A DNA stretch of 64,000 bases from Cryptomeria japonica (GCF_030272615.1 NC_081406.1:481513900-481577899), one strand, 5' to 3'. Counted from the stretch's first letter, positions 10,794 through 21,770 are shown. Program-made: numbers and translations. The notes: generated by a model from the sequence alone, not told the origin.

Positions 10794-11993
10794 TGTAATG
10801 GACACCCTAGAATGCCCAAAAACTAACCCCACTGCTGATAGGAATTTAGTCAAACAGTTTGCAGCCAATTCCTTATTCCTCCGTTTAATGTTTCAATGTT
10901 TGTTTTTTTTTGTTTTAAGTCTTTGCACAGGTATGAAACCACATATCATGAACTAAAAAGAATTTACAATAATAGGCAAGCTGGAAATTGAACTACTACT
11001 GTTATAATATTATTTCCAGAATTAACAAACTCAAATACAAAGCAGGTTATTTTCAACTCACTAAATACTCCAGCATTTTGACATAATGTTCCAACAAAAG
11101 TTTCTAATTCTGCTGCTACAGTAACATGAATAGTGCCGCGTGAATAGTGTCAGGTGAATAGTACCGCGTGAATAGTACCCGCGTGAATAGTGTCACGTGA
11201 ATAGTACCCGCGTGAATAGTGTCGCGGCCTGTAGCTGGAAATGGAACCAAATAATGCTGCTGCTTGTAGCTGGAAATGCAACCAAATACTGCTGCTGCCT
11301 GTGGCTGAAAAATGCACCCAATCTGCCTGTAAATGAAGCTGATCGCAAAGGATTCCAAAGGCCAAACCCCAAGGGAATGACGTCTAGAATGTCTCAAGAG
11401 AGGATAGACGTCCTCTAATGCCAAGAACGGATCTGCAACTCACCCACCAAATTCTTCTCATATTCAACCTCCCAATGAAGCCACAAAAGCTCCCTTTTAT
11501 TCTTTCTCCAAGGGGCGACCCAACTCACTCAAACAATGTGGGATAAAACATGTTCAATATAAAACATATTAAAATATTCACTTATGTCTCCCTTGGTTGC
11601 CCCTTTTATTTTCACATATCTCCATAAAATAAATATTAAAGTAACACTTTAATATTTTACAATTAAATTAAATGTTACTTTAATAAAACTTCAGGCATTA
11701 AAATATATTAGCAATCGGACTCCGAATAGCGTGAGTGATAGCTCGTCGGAAAGCTCTCGCCAAGGAGTATCAAATCCAATCACCAAAACTAGCCTCCGTT
11801 GTGTCCTGCTGACTTACTAAAAATAGTAAGTATGCCTGAAACTAAGTAAATCAACTTCGTTTTGGCCCAAACTGGAAATGACTAGGCCAAAACACTCCAG
11901 GATCCCTTTAAACCCTTCGTTAGCCCTCGGGACCATGTAGAGCTAGGCTAACGCACATATGCTTGGTCAATCTGCTAGAGTGGGGACATTACA
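10794..11993. mobile_element. Solo LTR nested in copia A, TSD AGGAA
   Basis: It is 1200 bp long with perfect AGGAA duplications at 10789-10793 and 11994-11998. Its ends are TGTAATGGACACC and GGGGACATTACA, so each terminus reads TGTAATG inward and orientation is hard to assign. Taking it out rejoins the copia RT reading, from KARCVAH-like sequence to ETFALVARYTNIR. No internal region is left, as expected after LTR-LTR recombination. It contains a short tandem array of GTGAATAGT units. Confidence 0.85.
11119..11226. repeat. Tandem GTGAATAGTRYCGC-type array inside solo LTR
   Basis: About seven imperfect copies of a 14-16 base unit (GTGAATAGTACCCGC and variants) run in series. A related CAGTACCGC/GTACCGCGTGAA module occurs in the other solo LTR near 31370-31430. 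CG-rich units stand out against the AT-rich surroundings. Confidence 0.8.
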
Positions 11994-12007
11994 AGGAAAC
12001 ATTTGCT

Positions 12008-13186
12008 CTTGTTGCTAGATATACTAATATTAGAACCATTATAGCTAATGCTGCAGGCTGGAAAATATAAAGACTTTTTTCTTAATGTTGTCTATATTGA
12101 ATAACTAGAAGGTTATGAGAATCAACATAGAGAATCCCATGTGTGCAGATTAAAGAAAAGCTCTTTACGGCCTCAAGCAAGCTTCTTGAACTTGGTATGA
12201 GAAGATTGACAAGTATTTGATTAGTTTAAGATCTTGCAAGAATGATGTTGATTCTAACCTTTACTTTAAAAGTATTTTTTTGGTGAAATGCTAATTCTGG
12301 ATGATTTATTTCTAACTGATGAAAATAGTCTCATCTCTACATGAAGAAAGAATTAGCTTCAGAGTTTGAAATGAAGGACTTAGACTTAATGCATTACTTT
12401 CCAGGGTTAGAAGTATGGCAAGATCTAATGAAATTATTCTAAGTAAAGGAAGTATACTGAATAGATTTGGAATGATGGATTGCGAACCTATGTCTACTCC
12501 TATGGAAACTAACTTGGAGAAATTGAGTTCATTTTTGCAGATCCATCAGAGTACAGACAGTTGATTGGATCCTTGATGCATTTGTTATCAGCTAGTTTAT
12601 GAACAAACCAAAGCATGTTCATCTTGTTGCAACCAAGGATATCCTGAGATATTTGCATAAGACAGTTGGCTACGAGCTGAAGTATCCAATCATCACTGTC
12701 ATTTCCTTGGAAGACTACTTTGATTCTGATTGGGAAGAATGTATTATTGACAAGAAGGACACTTTAGGAATCTGTTTCAGGTTGGGTTTAGCCGTGATCT
12801 CTTCTGCCAGCAGGTATCAGTCCTCAATTGCATTGAGTACAGCGGAAGTTGAGTACATTGCATCAAGTGTGAAGCAATGTGGCTTCACAAAGCTTCTTGC
12901 TAGGTTGTTTGGGCAACCTTGGGAACCCACAATCATTAATTGTGACAATCAGAATTGTATTAAGATGTTTGTTAATCCTGTGTTTTATGACAGGTCAAAA
13001 CATGTGGAATCTCATTATCACTACATTTGTGATATGATACAAAAAAGTGCAATTCAGCTGAAATATGTTAGCACTATTGCAGTTGTTCTCACCAAGCCTC
13101 TTGCTCGAGTGAAGTTTGTGTACTTCAGAGAGAGACTTGGAGTTGTGGAGAACACAGCTTTGGCTGAGAGGGAGTCTCAGTCCTAG
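12008..13186 (+). pseudogene. Copia A reverse transcriptase/RNase H remnant
   Basis: From 12008 the decayed RT reads FALVARYTNIRTIIANAAG, then, after stops and shifts, EFEMKDLDLMHYFPGLEVW and CEPMSTPMETNLEKL. The last part (12599-13186, 195 codons) is open and contains the copia RNase H: DSDWEECI, STAEVEYIASS and NCDNQNCIKMF carry the acidic active-site positions, followed by the usual DRSKHVESHYHYI and LTKPL blocks. The YVDD box region is lost. Orientation is opposite to MED20. There are several stops and frameshifts before 12599. Confidence 0.88.
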
Positions 13187-13208
13187 TGATGCATTAAGTT
13201 GCATCTTC

Positions 13209-13544
13209 CACCCTCTGTGGGCAATGCAAGGTGACATTGGATCCTTCTTTGGGAGAAGATTGAGGTGAAAAACCTCCTCCACCCTCTGCGGGCAATGCAA
13301 GGTGGAACCACCCTCTGCGGAAAGCAAGGTGGTAGGTTATTCTTCTCAATAGAGAAGTTTTGAGGTGTAAGACCTCTTCTCACCCTCTGTGGGCAATGCA
13401 AGGTAGATCCATCCTCTGCGGGCAATGCAAGATGGATATCATGAAAGTTCATGATGTGTATTTATATATTTGTGTGTATTCATTTCTTGCAGGTGTGCAT
13501 AATAAAGTTTTGAATCCATCCTTTGTGGGCAATGCAAGATGGAT
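13209..13544 (+). repeat. Hairpin series in copia A 3' region (covarying stems)
   Basis: Five stem-loops plus one weak copy lie between the RNase H stop and the PPT. The loop is nearly constant, CTCTGCGGGCAATGCAA (17 nt; 15 nt in one). Stems: CACC/GGTG at 13209-13233, CCACC/GGTGG at 13279-13305 and 13308-13332, ATCCATC/GATGGAT at 13407-13437 and 13514-13544. The weak copy is at 13381-13404. The change CACC to CATC is matched by GGTG to GATG, so pairing is kept. No coding frame explains the repeats. Confidence 0.8.
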
Positions 13545-13605
13545 ATCATGGAAAGGTCCATGATGATTTGTTATTTGGCTAGAATCCTCCCTAGCTAAGA
13601 GGGAA

Positions 13606-14393
13606 TGTCGAAATTATAGCTAAGTTCGGATTACCTATAATTATAGCTTGCTATGAATATTGGGCAAGACCTATATAATGTAACTTGTGGATAGTACAAG
13701 ACCTATTGAATGTAACTTGTATTAAAACGTGTTGGAGCTGACCTATATTAAAATCACTTGTAACGTGAGGGCCATTTCAGTTTTGGCACCAACCTTAAAG
13801 CATTGAATTGTAATTAAATATGTTCTTCACGCAAGCCGACTTGGGAGAATTAAAAGGCTAAGTCTCCTATATACAAGGCTATCAATCATTGTATGACACA
13901 ACACACTCAAGCGAATTACTTCTCTAATCTGCAAGTCATCTAAGTATTCAGCGAATCCTTCTAAGAGATCAGCAAATTCTTCTTGAAGACAGCAACCATC
14001 ATCTAGAAGACAGCGAACACCACTAAGTGACTGCGAACTGGTTTCAAGTGGCAGCAGTCATCATTTGAAGATCAGCGAACTATTCTTGAAGGCCGTGAAC
14101 ACCATTCTAGGATCAGTAAACTTCATCCCTGGGACAACAACTTTTGTATTGCAGATAAATTCATCATTTCAGCATGCCCTAGGTTAGAAGTATAACTGTG
14201 ATTAAGTTGCTGTTAAAGAGTGAAGCTCATTGTAAATTAAATTGGTGTTGCCCAATAAAGATCTGAGATTAGTGGCTGGGTTTTTCACCTCCAAGAGGGA
14301 GGTTTTCCCAGGGTATCTGTGTGTTTTGTGTTTGTTCTTCATTGCATTCTGATTTCTGTTGTTTATTGTTTAATCTGATTGCTAAAATTAACA
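13606..14393 (+). repeat. 3' LTR of copia A (788 bp) with PPT
   Basis: It starts TGTCGAAATTATAGC after a purine-rich tract (CTAAGAGGGAA, 13595-13605) and ends AATTAACA, followed by the CCGTA duplication. The first 55 bases match the left end of the element at 10577. The middle holds several AGCGAA/GACAGCGAAC-like repeats near 13930-14110. Confidence 0.85.
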
Positions 14394-14398
14394 CCGTA

Positions 14399-15090
14399 GG
14401 CACCTAAAAGACTGAAAATGTTGCCATTCGCCTGATCCAAACAGAAAAATAAAAAAAAATGATAATAATAGTTGGTTTAGTATAAGAACATCTCTGCAAT
14501 AAACCTCTTATTAACAAAGCATAACAATGACTGTTTCTAGTAGTCTTATGACCATTTTCATGGACGAATCAAAATGCTAAAACCAATCCATAATAGGGTA
14601 CTTCTTAACAAAAGATTTGGTGCTTACAAAAAAATAATACATATCTTAATATGATTACACCTACCTAATAGCAGGAAAGAATTTATTGTGTTTATCATAA
14701 ATCTGCATTTATCCTGAATCCTGTACAGATGACTGCACAGATAAGAGAAAGAATACTATCGCAGCTCATAGGAATGCATGTTTACTTGGCTACCATCCTC
14801 AGATTGAAAATTCACCAAACAAAATATATAGTGGAGGCAGTGCATATGCCAACAGTTGCTGTTGGATGTCAAAATATGCTGTGATGTTTCTTGTAGGAAG
14901 TTCCTCCTTTTTCTCAACTTCTGATTTCAGAATCACCACATCCAGTTTTCTTTCACCCATTGCATTCTTCTGTTGTGTGTTGCATAGTGCTGACCCCTCC
15001 TTGCAAGAAGAAGCACAGTTCTCTTTCCCTTGCAAGTCAAATTTTGGTTGTACAAGACTACATTCATGGAAAACTAAGATGGTCAGCCCG
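14399..15090. other. Unassigned intron stretch between copia A and copia B
   Basis: I see no protein homology or terminal repeat. Two short open frames at 14799-15035 and 14866-15213 overlap on opposite strands, and neither resembles a known protein. Confidence 0.45.
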
Positions 15091-15321
15091 TTAGGAATAT
15101 TACATCATTATTTCTTAGGTTTGTTAAAGTTTGCCTATTATATTAGTGGTATGAATGTTGAGCTGTTAACACAACTCGACATAATAAGGGAAGTAGTTTG
15201 GGGAGTTAACTAAAAATTAGGATATGAGAATCCTATATATGTGGATGTAATTCACATGATGAGAAATGAAAAATAGAATTATATTATTATAATATTATCA
15301 TATGCACTCAGAAATTTAATA
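15091..15321 (+). repeat. 5' LTR of copia B
   Basis: It matches 17962-18180 along its length, with a few indels. It starts TTAGGAATATTAC and ends AAATTTAATA, abutting the PBS at 15322. Confidence 0.85.
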
Positions 15322-15334
15322 TGGTATCAGAGCA
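15322..15334 (+). promoter_or_regulatory. Primer-binding site of copia B (initiator tRNA-Met type)
   Basis: TGGTATCAGAGCA follows the left LTR without a gap. It is complementary to the 3' end of plant initiator tRNA-Met, the usual primer for copia minus-strand synthesis. Confidence 0.85.
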
Positions 15335-16632
15335 ATCTGATAATGTTTGTGCCTGTAATTCTTTTCCATTCCGATTTGTCTGAGCATCTCCTACCAATTA
15401 GTGGCTGAGTTGGGCACCATTATTATGTGCCGCTTAGTGTGGTTTTTGTAATTGGTGAATTAAAGTTTGTTATGAGAGTCAGATTGTTGTGGCTGCTATT
15501 GTGAGAGCTGGAAGGAGCATTTACTCCAGAATGCTACATTCCATATGGTTCTATCGCTGAGGACTCGAACTTACTCTCACAGACGCAAATTCACAATCAA
15601 CCATCCCTGCTAATGTGTCTGCTGTCTGTGTGACAATCTATGTGGGAAAACAACTGTACGAGTTTGTGATCAGAGCAAGCACAGTGCAAGTCTGCAAGTT
15701 TTTTTTGATGATTTTTTCAAGTTGCCCATGCTATATGTCGAAAGTTTGAGAGATGCACAAGGTCTGTGAAAAGATCTGGAGAAGGCTGTGGGAGAAGACG
15801 ACTCTACTGCCTAGATTATTGCCTGCTGCGCAAAAAAGGTCATCCAAGATTCCTCCAGAATTACATGGGCAAAATGAGTGACTAAGTGCTTCCCCTTATG
15901 CGTAACTGCATGGAATTCAAAAGGCAGTTTAGATATTTGTTTTGATCTTTGGATTGAGCTTAACGCCTCAGAATGGTTTTGATCTTTGTATTTGACTCTC
16001 ATGCTTGCCCAAGTCATCCAAGTCATCGATTTGAAAGCACGCACTCTTCTAAGAGTCAAATGTAAAAGGAAGAAGGAACTTGGTCTCATACTGCCTGGGA
16101 TTGAATTCTCGTTCTTGAGAATACCTTGTCCCTGGTGCGTGCAGAATTTGTTTGTTTTCTAATTACAAACAAGTGATTCTTTGTGCCACAATTGAAAATT
16201 TAGAAAAAAAAAAGTTTAATGATCGGAAGTGGTAATGTTTTGGAAGGGATGTTCACTACACTGCCTCAAATCTTTCTGCATTGTTACAAAATTTGCATGT
16301 AGAGGCCAAAGATTCCCAAGGATTGATTCAAAGAGAATAATATATAATTCAAGAGAGAGGTTAGAAGCATATAAATTCAAGGATTTTGTCATTGGTCATT
16401 GACTCTCTTGAGGTAGGATATTGCTTAATTGATAGTTTTCTTTTTATTATTCTTCTAAATGTCAATAGGGTTTAGCTTAGCATATTGTTTCTAAGATCAG
16501 GATGCTTCTATCATAGAGTTAATATGTATGTAAATTTGTAAAAGTGTTGATCATCTCATGGTGTATTATCGGTGGAATCCGGCACCTTCAACTTTGATTT
16601 GATCAAGAGGGCTTCAAATAGTGTTTTTTGAA
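15335..16632 (+). other. Leader of copia B, no coding frame recognised
   Basis: This long leader lies between the PBS and the first gag methionine. I see no conserved frame. Its length, about 1.3 kb, is large for copia and may include sequence gained later. Confidence 0.4.
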
Positions 16633-17420
16633 TGGAGAAGAATAGCATATTGATAGAAAAATTTGAAGGTTTAGAATTCCACATGTGGCAAATCAAGTAA
16701 CAGTTGATCCTTATTGAAAACGATATGTGGGATATAGTAAGTAAGCAACAACAAGGCCAACTAATGCTGATGGAAGTGCAAAGTGGACTGAAAAGGATCA
16801 AAGAGCAATAGCTTTGATTGGTCTTGAACTTTCAGATGCATACCTCCACCACATTGACTTATCAAAGACCTCAAATGAAGTGTGGGATAATTTGAACGCT
16901 TTGTTTGAATCAAAAGCATCAAGTGCAAAGATGGACTTAAAGCAGAAATTGTTCAGGCTGAAAATGATGGAAGGTGACAACATTGTTCAACATATCAGTA
17001 AGTTTCACTCCCTATTTAATCAACTAGCTGGGATAGATATTTTGTTAAATAGCATGCCTCCTAGTTATGGAAATACTGTTTTCACATTAAACAAAGTAGA
17101 TGCTACCCTAGAAGAAATGATATCTACTTTGATTGAAGGAGCTAAGAAAATTGATTCAACTATAGATGAAACTGCAATGTATGGAAAAAATAGGCCTAAC
17201 CATTCCTCCAAATCTAGTTCTTCAACATCAAAGGGAAATTATTTCCTGAAAAATATATTTTATGCTACTATTGCAAGAAGAAGGGACACATTGTTATAAA
17301 TTGCACTCAGCATGCCAAGGATCTCCTTGATGGCAAGCTAAATATAGATAAGGCATTGGCTGCAGATGATGATGAAGAATGCTTTCATGGGGTGGCTACT
17401 GAAGACCCTCAACACGAGAA
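16633..17420 (+). pseudogene. Copia B gag (UBN2-type) with CCHC knuckle
   Basis: The reading starts MEKNSILIEKFEGLEFHMWQ at 16633, meets a stop and shifts frame. It is then open from 16814 to 17299 with the copia gag core ISKFHSLFNQLAGIDILLNS and the block LNSMPPSYGNTVFTL. Another shift near 17255 is needed to read the knuckle CYYCKKKGHIVINC (17263-17304, C-X2-C-X4-H-X4-C). An acidic tail ends near 17440. Gag packages element RNA. No protease or pol sequence follows, so this is a gag-only derivative. Confidence 0.85.
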
Positions 17421-17467
17421 TAGTGACGAGGAATATATTTTCTAAATTAAATCAAAAGTTTGTATTT

Positions 17468-17815
17468 GTGATTGGATATGTTTGTCCCCAATCACTATTG
17501 TTGGTTGTTTGTGAATGGATGTGTTTGTCCCCATTCACAAGATGGTGTAAGTGATTGGATGTGTTTGTCACCAATCACTATCGTTGGTTGTGAACAGATG
17601 TGTTTGTCCCCATTCACAAGATGATGTAAATGATTGGATGTGTTTGTCCCCAATCACGAGAGTTGGTGATTATGATTGGATGTGTGTGTCCCCAATCATA
17701 ATTGTTGTGAGTAGATGTGTGTGTCCCTGTTCATAACCTTGATCTTGGATAGATGTGTTAGTCCCTATCCTTGGTTCCAAGCGTAGATGTGTTTGTCCCT
17801 ATCCTTGGATGAAAG
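17468..17815 (+). repeat. Hairpin series in copia B 3' region (covarying stems)
   Basis: Eight to ten units share a 12-nt loop, ATGTGTTTGTCC or close variants, closed by stems that differ between units yet stay paired. GTGATTGG/CCAATCAC is at 17468-17495; TTGTGAATGG/CCATTCACAA at 17509-17540; AGTGATTGG/CCAATCACT at 17550-17579; TTGTGAA/TTCACAA at 17588-17619 (longer loop); TGATTGG/CCAATCA at 17631-17656; ATTATGATTGG/CCAATCATAAT at 17669-17702; GGATAG/CTATCC at 17747-17770. Two or three later units are weaker. Spacers of 8-20 bases alternate between GTTGGTTG and GATGRTGTAA types. Confidence 0.88.
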
Positions 17816-17961
17816 TATACTGAGCATAGTGAGGCTAGTTCCACTATTGCTTGTCCTAAGTAGATGAGTATGTCCCTCCTCATATCTTATGATGAACTAC
17901 TGAACGTGGTCATCAAGTATTGTTGGTCCATTATTGGAGAATGATGAAATATGAGGGGGAG

Positions 17962-18180
17962 TTAGGAATATTGCATCATTATTTCTTAGGTTTGTTAAAG
18001 TTTGCCTATTATATTAGTGGTACGACTGTTGAGTTGTTAAAACAATCAACATAATAAGGGAAGTAGTTTGGGGAGTAACCTAAAAAATAGGATAAGAGAA
18101 TCCTATATGTGGATGTTATTTGTATGATGAGAAATTAAAATAGAATTATAATATTATCGTATGCACTCGGAAATTTAATA
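17962..18180 (+). repeat. 3' LTR of copia B with upstream PPT
   Basis: It begins TTAGGAATATTGC right after the purine tract ATGAGGGGGAG and ends AAATTTAATA. It is slightly shorter than the 5' copy through small deletions. Confidence 0.85.
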
Positions 18181-18559
18181 CAACCTTGATGAAAAACTTA
18201 TTTCCAAGAAGGAATTCATGCCATTTAGCCAGTGCACGTAGGATGGCAATCATCCCCTTACTATATGTGGACATTTAAGAAAAACTAACACTCCCTCTTT
18301 GGCATCAAATCCAGTCCCTCCCTCAGTATTAAACTTCCCTTTTGCCGGGGGGTTGGTCAAAATATATGTGACCTACAAATATGAGGGAACATACTTAAGA
18401 ACAACTACTGCTTCCTGAATTGTCCTTGAAGAAATGAAATCAAATTTCTAGTGCAACTTTAGTTGTCACAATACACAATTGCCAACTCCAACATCTAATC
18501 AATAACTTCCGCTATCAGCTCTCAAGGCTAGATAACCTGACAACTAGCAAAAAAATGTT

Positions 18560-19330
18560 TCCATGTACTGTCTTTGTTGAACTCAATGCCATAGTTGCCT
18601 AATTCCTGTAGAACCAAGATATCGTACCTGATCCCAAGCTGGAACAAATACTAAAGTACTCTTCCTAGCACTAGCATCACCTATCCAATCCAAAACCACA
18701 AAGCCATGCAACATCAGCTCAACATCTCCAACATACTTCAACCCATAACGAATTGTGTCCTTCAAATATCAAAGCACATGCTTTGCAGGAGCCCAATGAA
18801 ATTTGCCTTAACTCAACCATGAAATAGCTTAATGCAGTTATTACAAAGCAAATATCACATTGACTATTTACCAAATACATGAGGGAACTTACCAATTGCC
18901 TGCACACTAAAGGATCCACCAAATCTGATTCTGAGTTTTCTTTCAATTTCAGATTCAGAACCATTGGAGTAACCAAGGGCTTATCATCCATCATCTAAAA
19001 TTCCTTTAGAATCTTTACTATGTATTTCCCTTGACCATGGAAGATCTCACTTGTACCCTACCACACCTCGACTTAAAAAGTAGTGCATACGGCCAATGTC
19101 CATCATCTCAAACTTGGAGGCCAACTCTCCTCTACCATGCTATAAGCTTCTCATTACTTCTTATAATGATCACGTCATCCACATACAAGACCTAAACTAA
19201 CAGATCAAATTTATCAAATATATGGTAAGGTTATGATTTACAACAGTTCTAATGAAGCACGACTTCAATAAGTACCAAGCACATGGTACTTGCTTCAACC
19301 CATGCAAAGCTGCCTTCAATCTGCATTCAT
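18560..19330 (-). pseudogene. Copia C RT end and RNase H remnant
   Basis: At about 19160-19205 the minus strand reads YVDDVIIIRSN, the catalytic RT box with both aspartates. It is followed, after several stops, by MMDDKPLVTPMVLNLKLKEN, then QLVSSLMYLVNSQCDICFVI and a weak RNase H start (RYGLKYVGDVELMLHGF). Frames change repeatedly, and the element cannot make an enzyme. Confidence 0.82.
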
Positions 19331-19794
19331 GGGTCTCTCGCCCATGCTAAAGTTTGCAAGGCACAATAACACTGCCTGAGAGTATACGGAAAGAAATAGA
19401 TCATGCCCCTATAATTGAATGTGGCATCATCAACAAGCTTCATTTGTATACCTGCCTCTTGCTCTCGGAGTCTATCAATATCCTTATCAAATGTCATGTT
19501 CAACACTCCACTGTCTGCATACCATCCTACACTAAAAAACAGTGTTGTGGAAAGGCATGATACCATGAAGAAGATTGTCTCAAGCATTGGACGAACGCTT
19601 ATCCATTGTTGGGGCTTTTGCAGTACCTGCAAACTGCTGCTGCTGCTGCTTGCCCTGCCCCTTCTCATAGCATTGAGAAGCATAGCAGCCATTCTTGTGG
19701 CATTTGAAACACTTGATATGGATCAAGTTTTTCTTCCCTTCTGAAAAGAACTAGAATCTCCTTCTTCCTCTTCTAAGATTTCTCAGGCCGTCCT
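19331..19794 (-). pseudogene. Copia C gag C-terminus and protease remnant
   Basis: The knuckle reads CFKCHKNGCYASQC, with cysteine where the family has histidine (C-X2-C-X4-C-X4-C). A Q-run follows (GKQQQQQFAG). The protease site WYADSGVLNMTFDKDIDRL sits in another frame (WYxDSGAS-HMT in the family), with a downstream EAGIQMKL block. Upstream gag sequence continues at 20207-20335 (WDDFIQEE and LVLIEKMRNKKG) on the far side of the solo LTR. Confidence 0.82.
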
Positions 19795-20201
19795 TGTTAG
19801 TGTGACTGTGAACAGGGGTATTACCTATCTGGTTTCCGCTTTGCAGTGTAAACAAGGCACATTATCTAACTAGTTATTCACTAGGTTCTATTCACACATG
19901 TTGCCATGTTAAGTTTACTTAGGAGACTATGAATCTTTCTAAAAGTCTTAGGTGTTGTGTGATCTTATCCTTAGTTGTCTCATATCATAGGATTCAGATA
20001 TTTGCCATGATCTTGTCTAATCCTACCTCTCAACCTTGCCTTTATAAGCAAGGCATCATATGTACATAATGCAGTCAATTGTATCAATATAATTATTTTA
20101 AATTCATTATTGCAAATCTATGCTCTTATTTTTCTCTCTTGTAGAAGGAAGTTTTGGATGCAGGTGATCCTAAGAGCTTGAGTCCTTGAGTGACTCTAAC
20201 A
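19795..20201. mobile_element. Solo LTR in copia C gag (407 bp)
   Basis: The ends are TGTTAGTGTGAC and GTGACTCTAACA, giving a 6-bp TGTTAG/CTAACA inverted terminus. Flanks are GTCCT (19790-19794) and CTCCT (20202-20206), a target duplication with one change. A TATA-like TTTATAAG sits in the middle, framed by GCCTT and AAGGC. Removing it restores the copia C gag reading. Confidence 0.82.
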
Positions 20202-20337
20202 CTCCTTTCTTATTCCTCATCTTCTCAATGAGAACTAAATTCTGACTCTCTTCCACTCTAGCTGAAGTAATTTCCAATCCTGTTTCCTCTTGGATGAAAT
20301 CATCCCAAAGCTTCTATCAAGAACCATCACTCTAGTA

Positions 20338-21627
20338 TATGTATTAGGTATTAGTTAATATTGGCTAAGGCACATATATTGCTTAAGTTGCCCCTAATGC
20401 TAAACTAAAATAATAGTATTTAACCCACATGTACGGGGTAGTAGTGGCTGGATTTAGTTAAATTTTATATATTGTATTCATCCCATGTATGAGGTAGCAG
20501 TAGTTGTCTTCAGCTAGATTCTATATATTGTAATGACTTATTAAATGTAAAGCAGCTTGAATGTATAATATTTGTGGAGCTGTTGCTCTATTGGAGGATT
20601 GCCCCTTCGAAGTGGTGTCACAAGCATTAATATATTATGATTTTCATACATCTTTATATTTTCCTCAGAATTGAGCCATGTTATTGCATATTATATTTTG
20701 CAAGATCTTATTCATATCAGCAGGTTCCTTGCAAATGGTGTCAAAACTCTTTCTCAAGCTCCTCCTTGGTGACCCACCAACTCTTTTTTGTGACACAATG
20801 CAGAGAAGTTCCTATGATGGGTTAAAAGCCTCTTGCAAGATAAGATGTAAGTCTTGATTGACTAACTTGGAAAGTACTTGGGCTTAAAATCAGCCCAGAA
20901 ACTCATTGCAAGGAATACCCAAGAAACCCTCAGGTAGTTGAAATCTAAAGGGAATTTGGTAAAGAAAAAAGAGTCAAGGCCCCACACCGGATACTTTTAG
21001 TAGGAATTTTTTTAATCTGCGGCTGGAATATTAACTACTACTCTAGAGGGAAAATTGTTTATACCTAGATAGCACTACTCTATCCACCTGATTTTGTGGC
21101 TTATGAGGTTTTACCTTAAACCCCTACAACACCATAATATTTGGGCCCTGGCTCTTCGAAACAGAGTTTTGCAAACAACAGTTTCCATTCACAATTGTTG
21201 AAAGGAGTTTGTATAGGCAGTTTACACAGCCGTTAACAGTCTAAAACTTTAAGTACAAAATCTCCCAAAATAGGAGGATTTTGGTAGTTCGGTCTAAATA
21301 ATTTTCCCCTATGGTATTATCTATAAAATGAAAAAGCCTGGGGAAAATTTTCAGAGCTTATGGCTAAGTTTGCCCATTGGAATCGTCCCTTTGAACTCAT
21401 CACATTGGTCTATGTTTCTTGTAACCCAACAAATTGTTATCCAAAAGAAACACCACACCTAGCAAAGCAGATCCAACATTGAAGCTGAAATAACCAATTG
21501 GATAGATTGAAACAGAGTATTAACCAAGGAAACTTTTCCTAGTGGAGTGCTACACTTGATTAATAGGTCAGGTGGTCTAATTTCCAATCCTACTACAATT
21601 AATCCAATCAACATAATTCATAGGATA
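20338..21627. other. Unassigned stretch between copia C and gypsy G1
   Basis: It contains a GTGGTGTCACAAGC string near 20609 that resembles a degraded primer site, and AT-rich sequence that could be LTR. No border or coding frame could be fixed. Confidence 0.35.
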
Positions 21628-21632
21628 ACTGT

Positions 21633-21770
21633 AAGGGCCCTCCAAAGCCCCCAAAGATTGATATGCCCAAATTTCATGGGGGCAGAACTAATACGTGGTT
21701 AGGAATGATGGAACACTACCTCCATGTTTATCAAGTTCTAAAAAATTAGTGTCATTCTAACTAGCTTTGT
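21633..21770 (+). pseudogene. Gypsy G1 gag fragment
   Basis: The plus strand reads KIDMPKFHGGRTNTWLGMME followed by HYLHVYQVL, matching the N-terminal gag signature PKF-G---WL---E-YF of plant Ty3/gypsy elements. Stops follow shortly after. Nothing of the pol region is recognisable downstream before the coiled-coil frame. Confidence 0.65.

Larger units (their letters stand above)
10577..14393 (+). mobile_element. Copia element A, deleted, TSD CCGTA
   Basis: The element is bounded by 5-bp duplications CCGTA at 10572-10576 and 14394-14398. It begins TGTTGAAATTATAGC and ends TTAACA. The 3' LTR (13606-14393) starts with the same sequence as the left end. The left LTR is cut down to about 65 bases, and gag, protease and integrase are gone. 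Internal sequence starts inside the RT (EKYEARCVAH, near 10755) and runs to RNase H. A 1.2-kb solo LTR is inserted in the RT part. It is non-autonomous and dead. The element sits about 800 bp from the MED20 splice acceptor, in antisense orientation to that gene. Confidence 0.85.
15091..18180 (+). mobile_element. Copia element B, gag-only, short LTRs
   Basis: Two direct repeats of about 220-230 bp (15091-15321 and 17962-18180) flank 2.6 kb. A primer-binding site TGGTATCAGAGC follows the left repeat directly, and a polypurine tract (ATGAGGGGGAG, 17951-17961) precedes the right one. The internal region holds a broken gag and no protease, integrase or RT, so the element needed proteins from a relative. 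LTR ends are TTAGGAATATT and AAATTTAATA rather than TG and CA. No clean target-site duplication is seen: the flanks read CAGCCCG and CAACC. The 3' untranslated part carries a striking hairpin series. Confidence 0.85.
18181..20335 (-). mobile_element. Copia element C, minus strand, heavily deleted
   Basis: The minus strand shows gag, zinc knuckle and protease (about 20320-19330), then immediately the end of RT and part of RNase H (19330-18560). Integrase and most of the RT are missing. A 407-bp solo LTR interrupts gag. LTR borders of the element itself were not found. Copia B may have inserted close to its 3' end. Confidence 0.75.

Noticed and set aside
17468-17815. CRISPR-like alternation of repeats and spacers
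   Set aside because: The window is eukaryotic, repeats are short hairpins with changing stems, spacers are short and not unique, and no cas-like gene is present. It sits inside a copia element.
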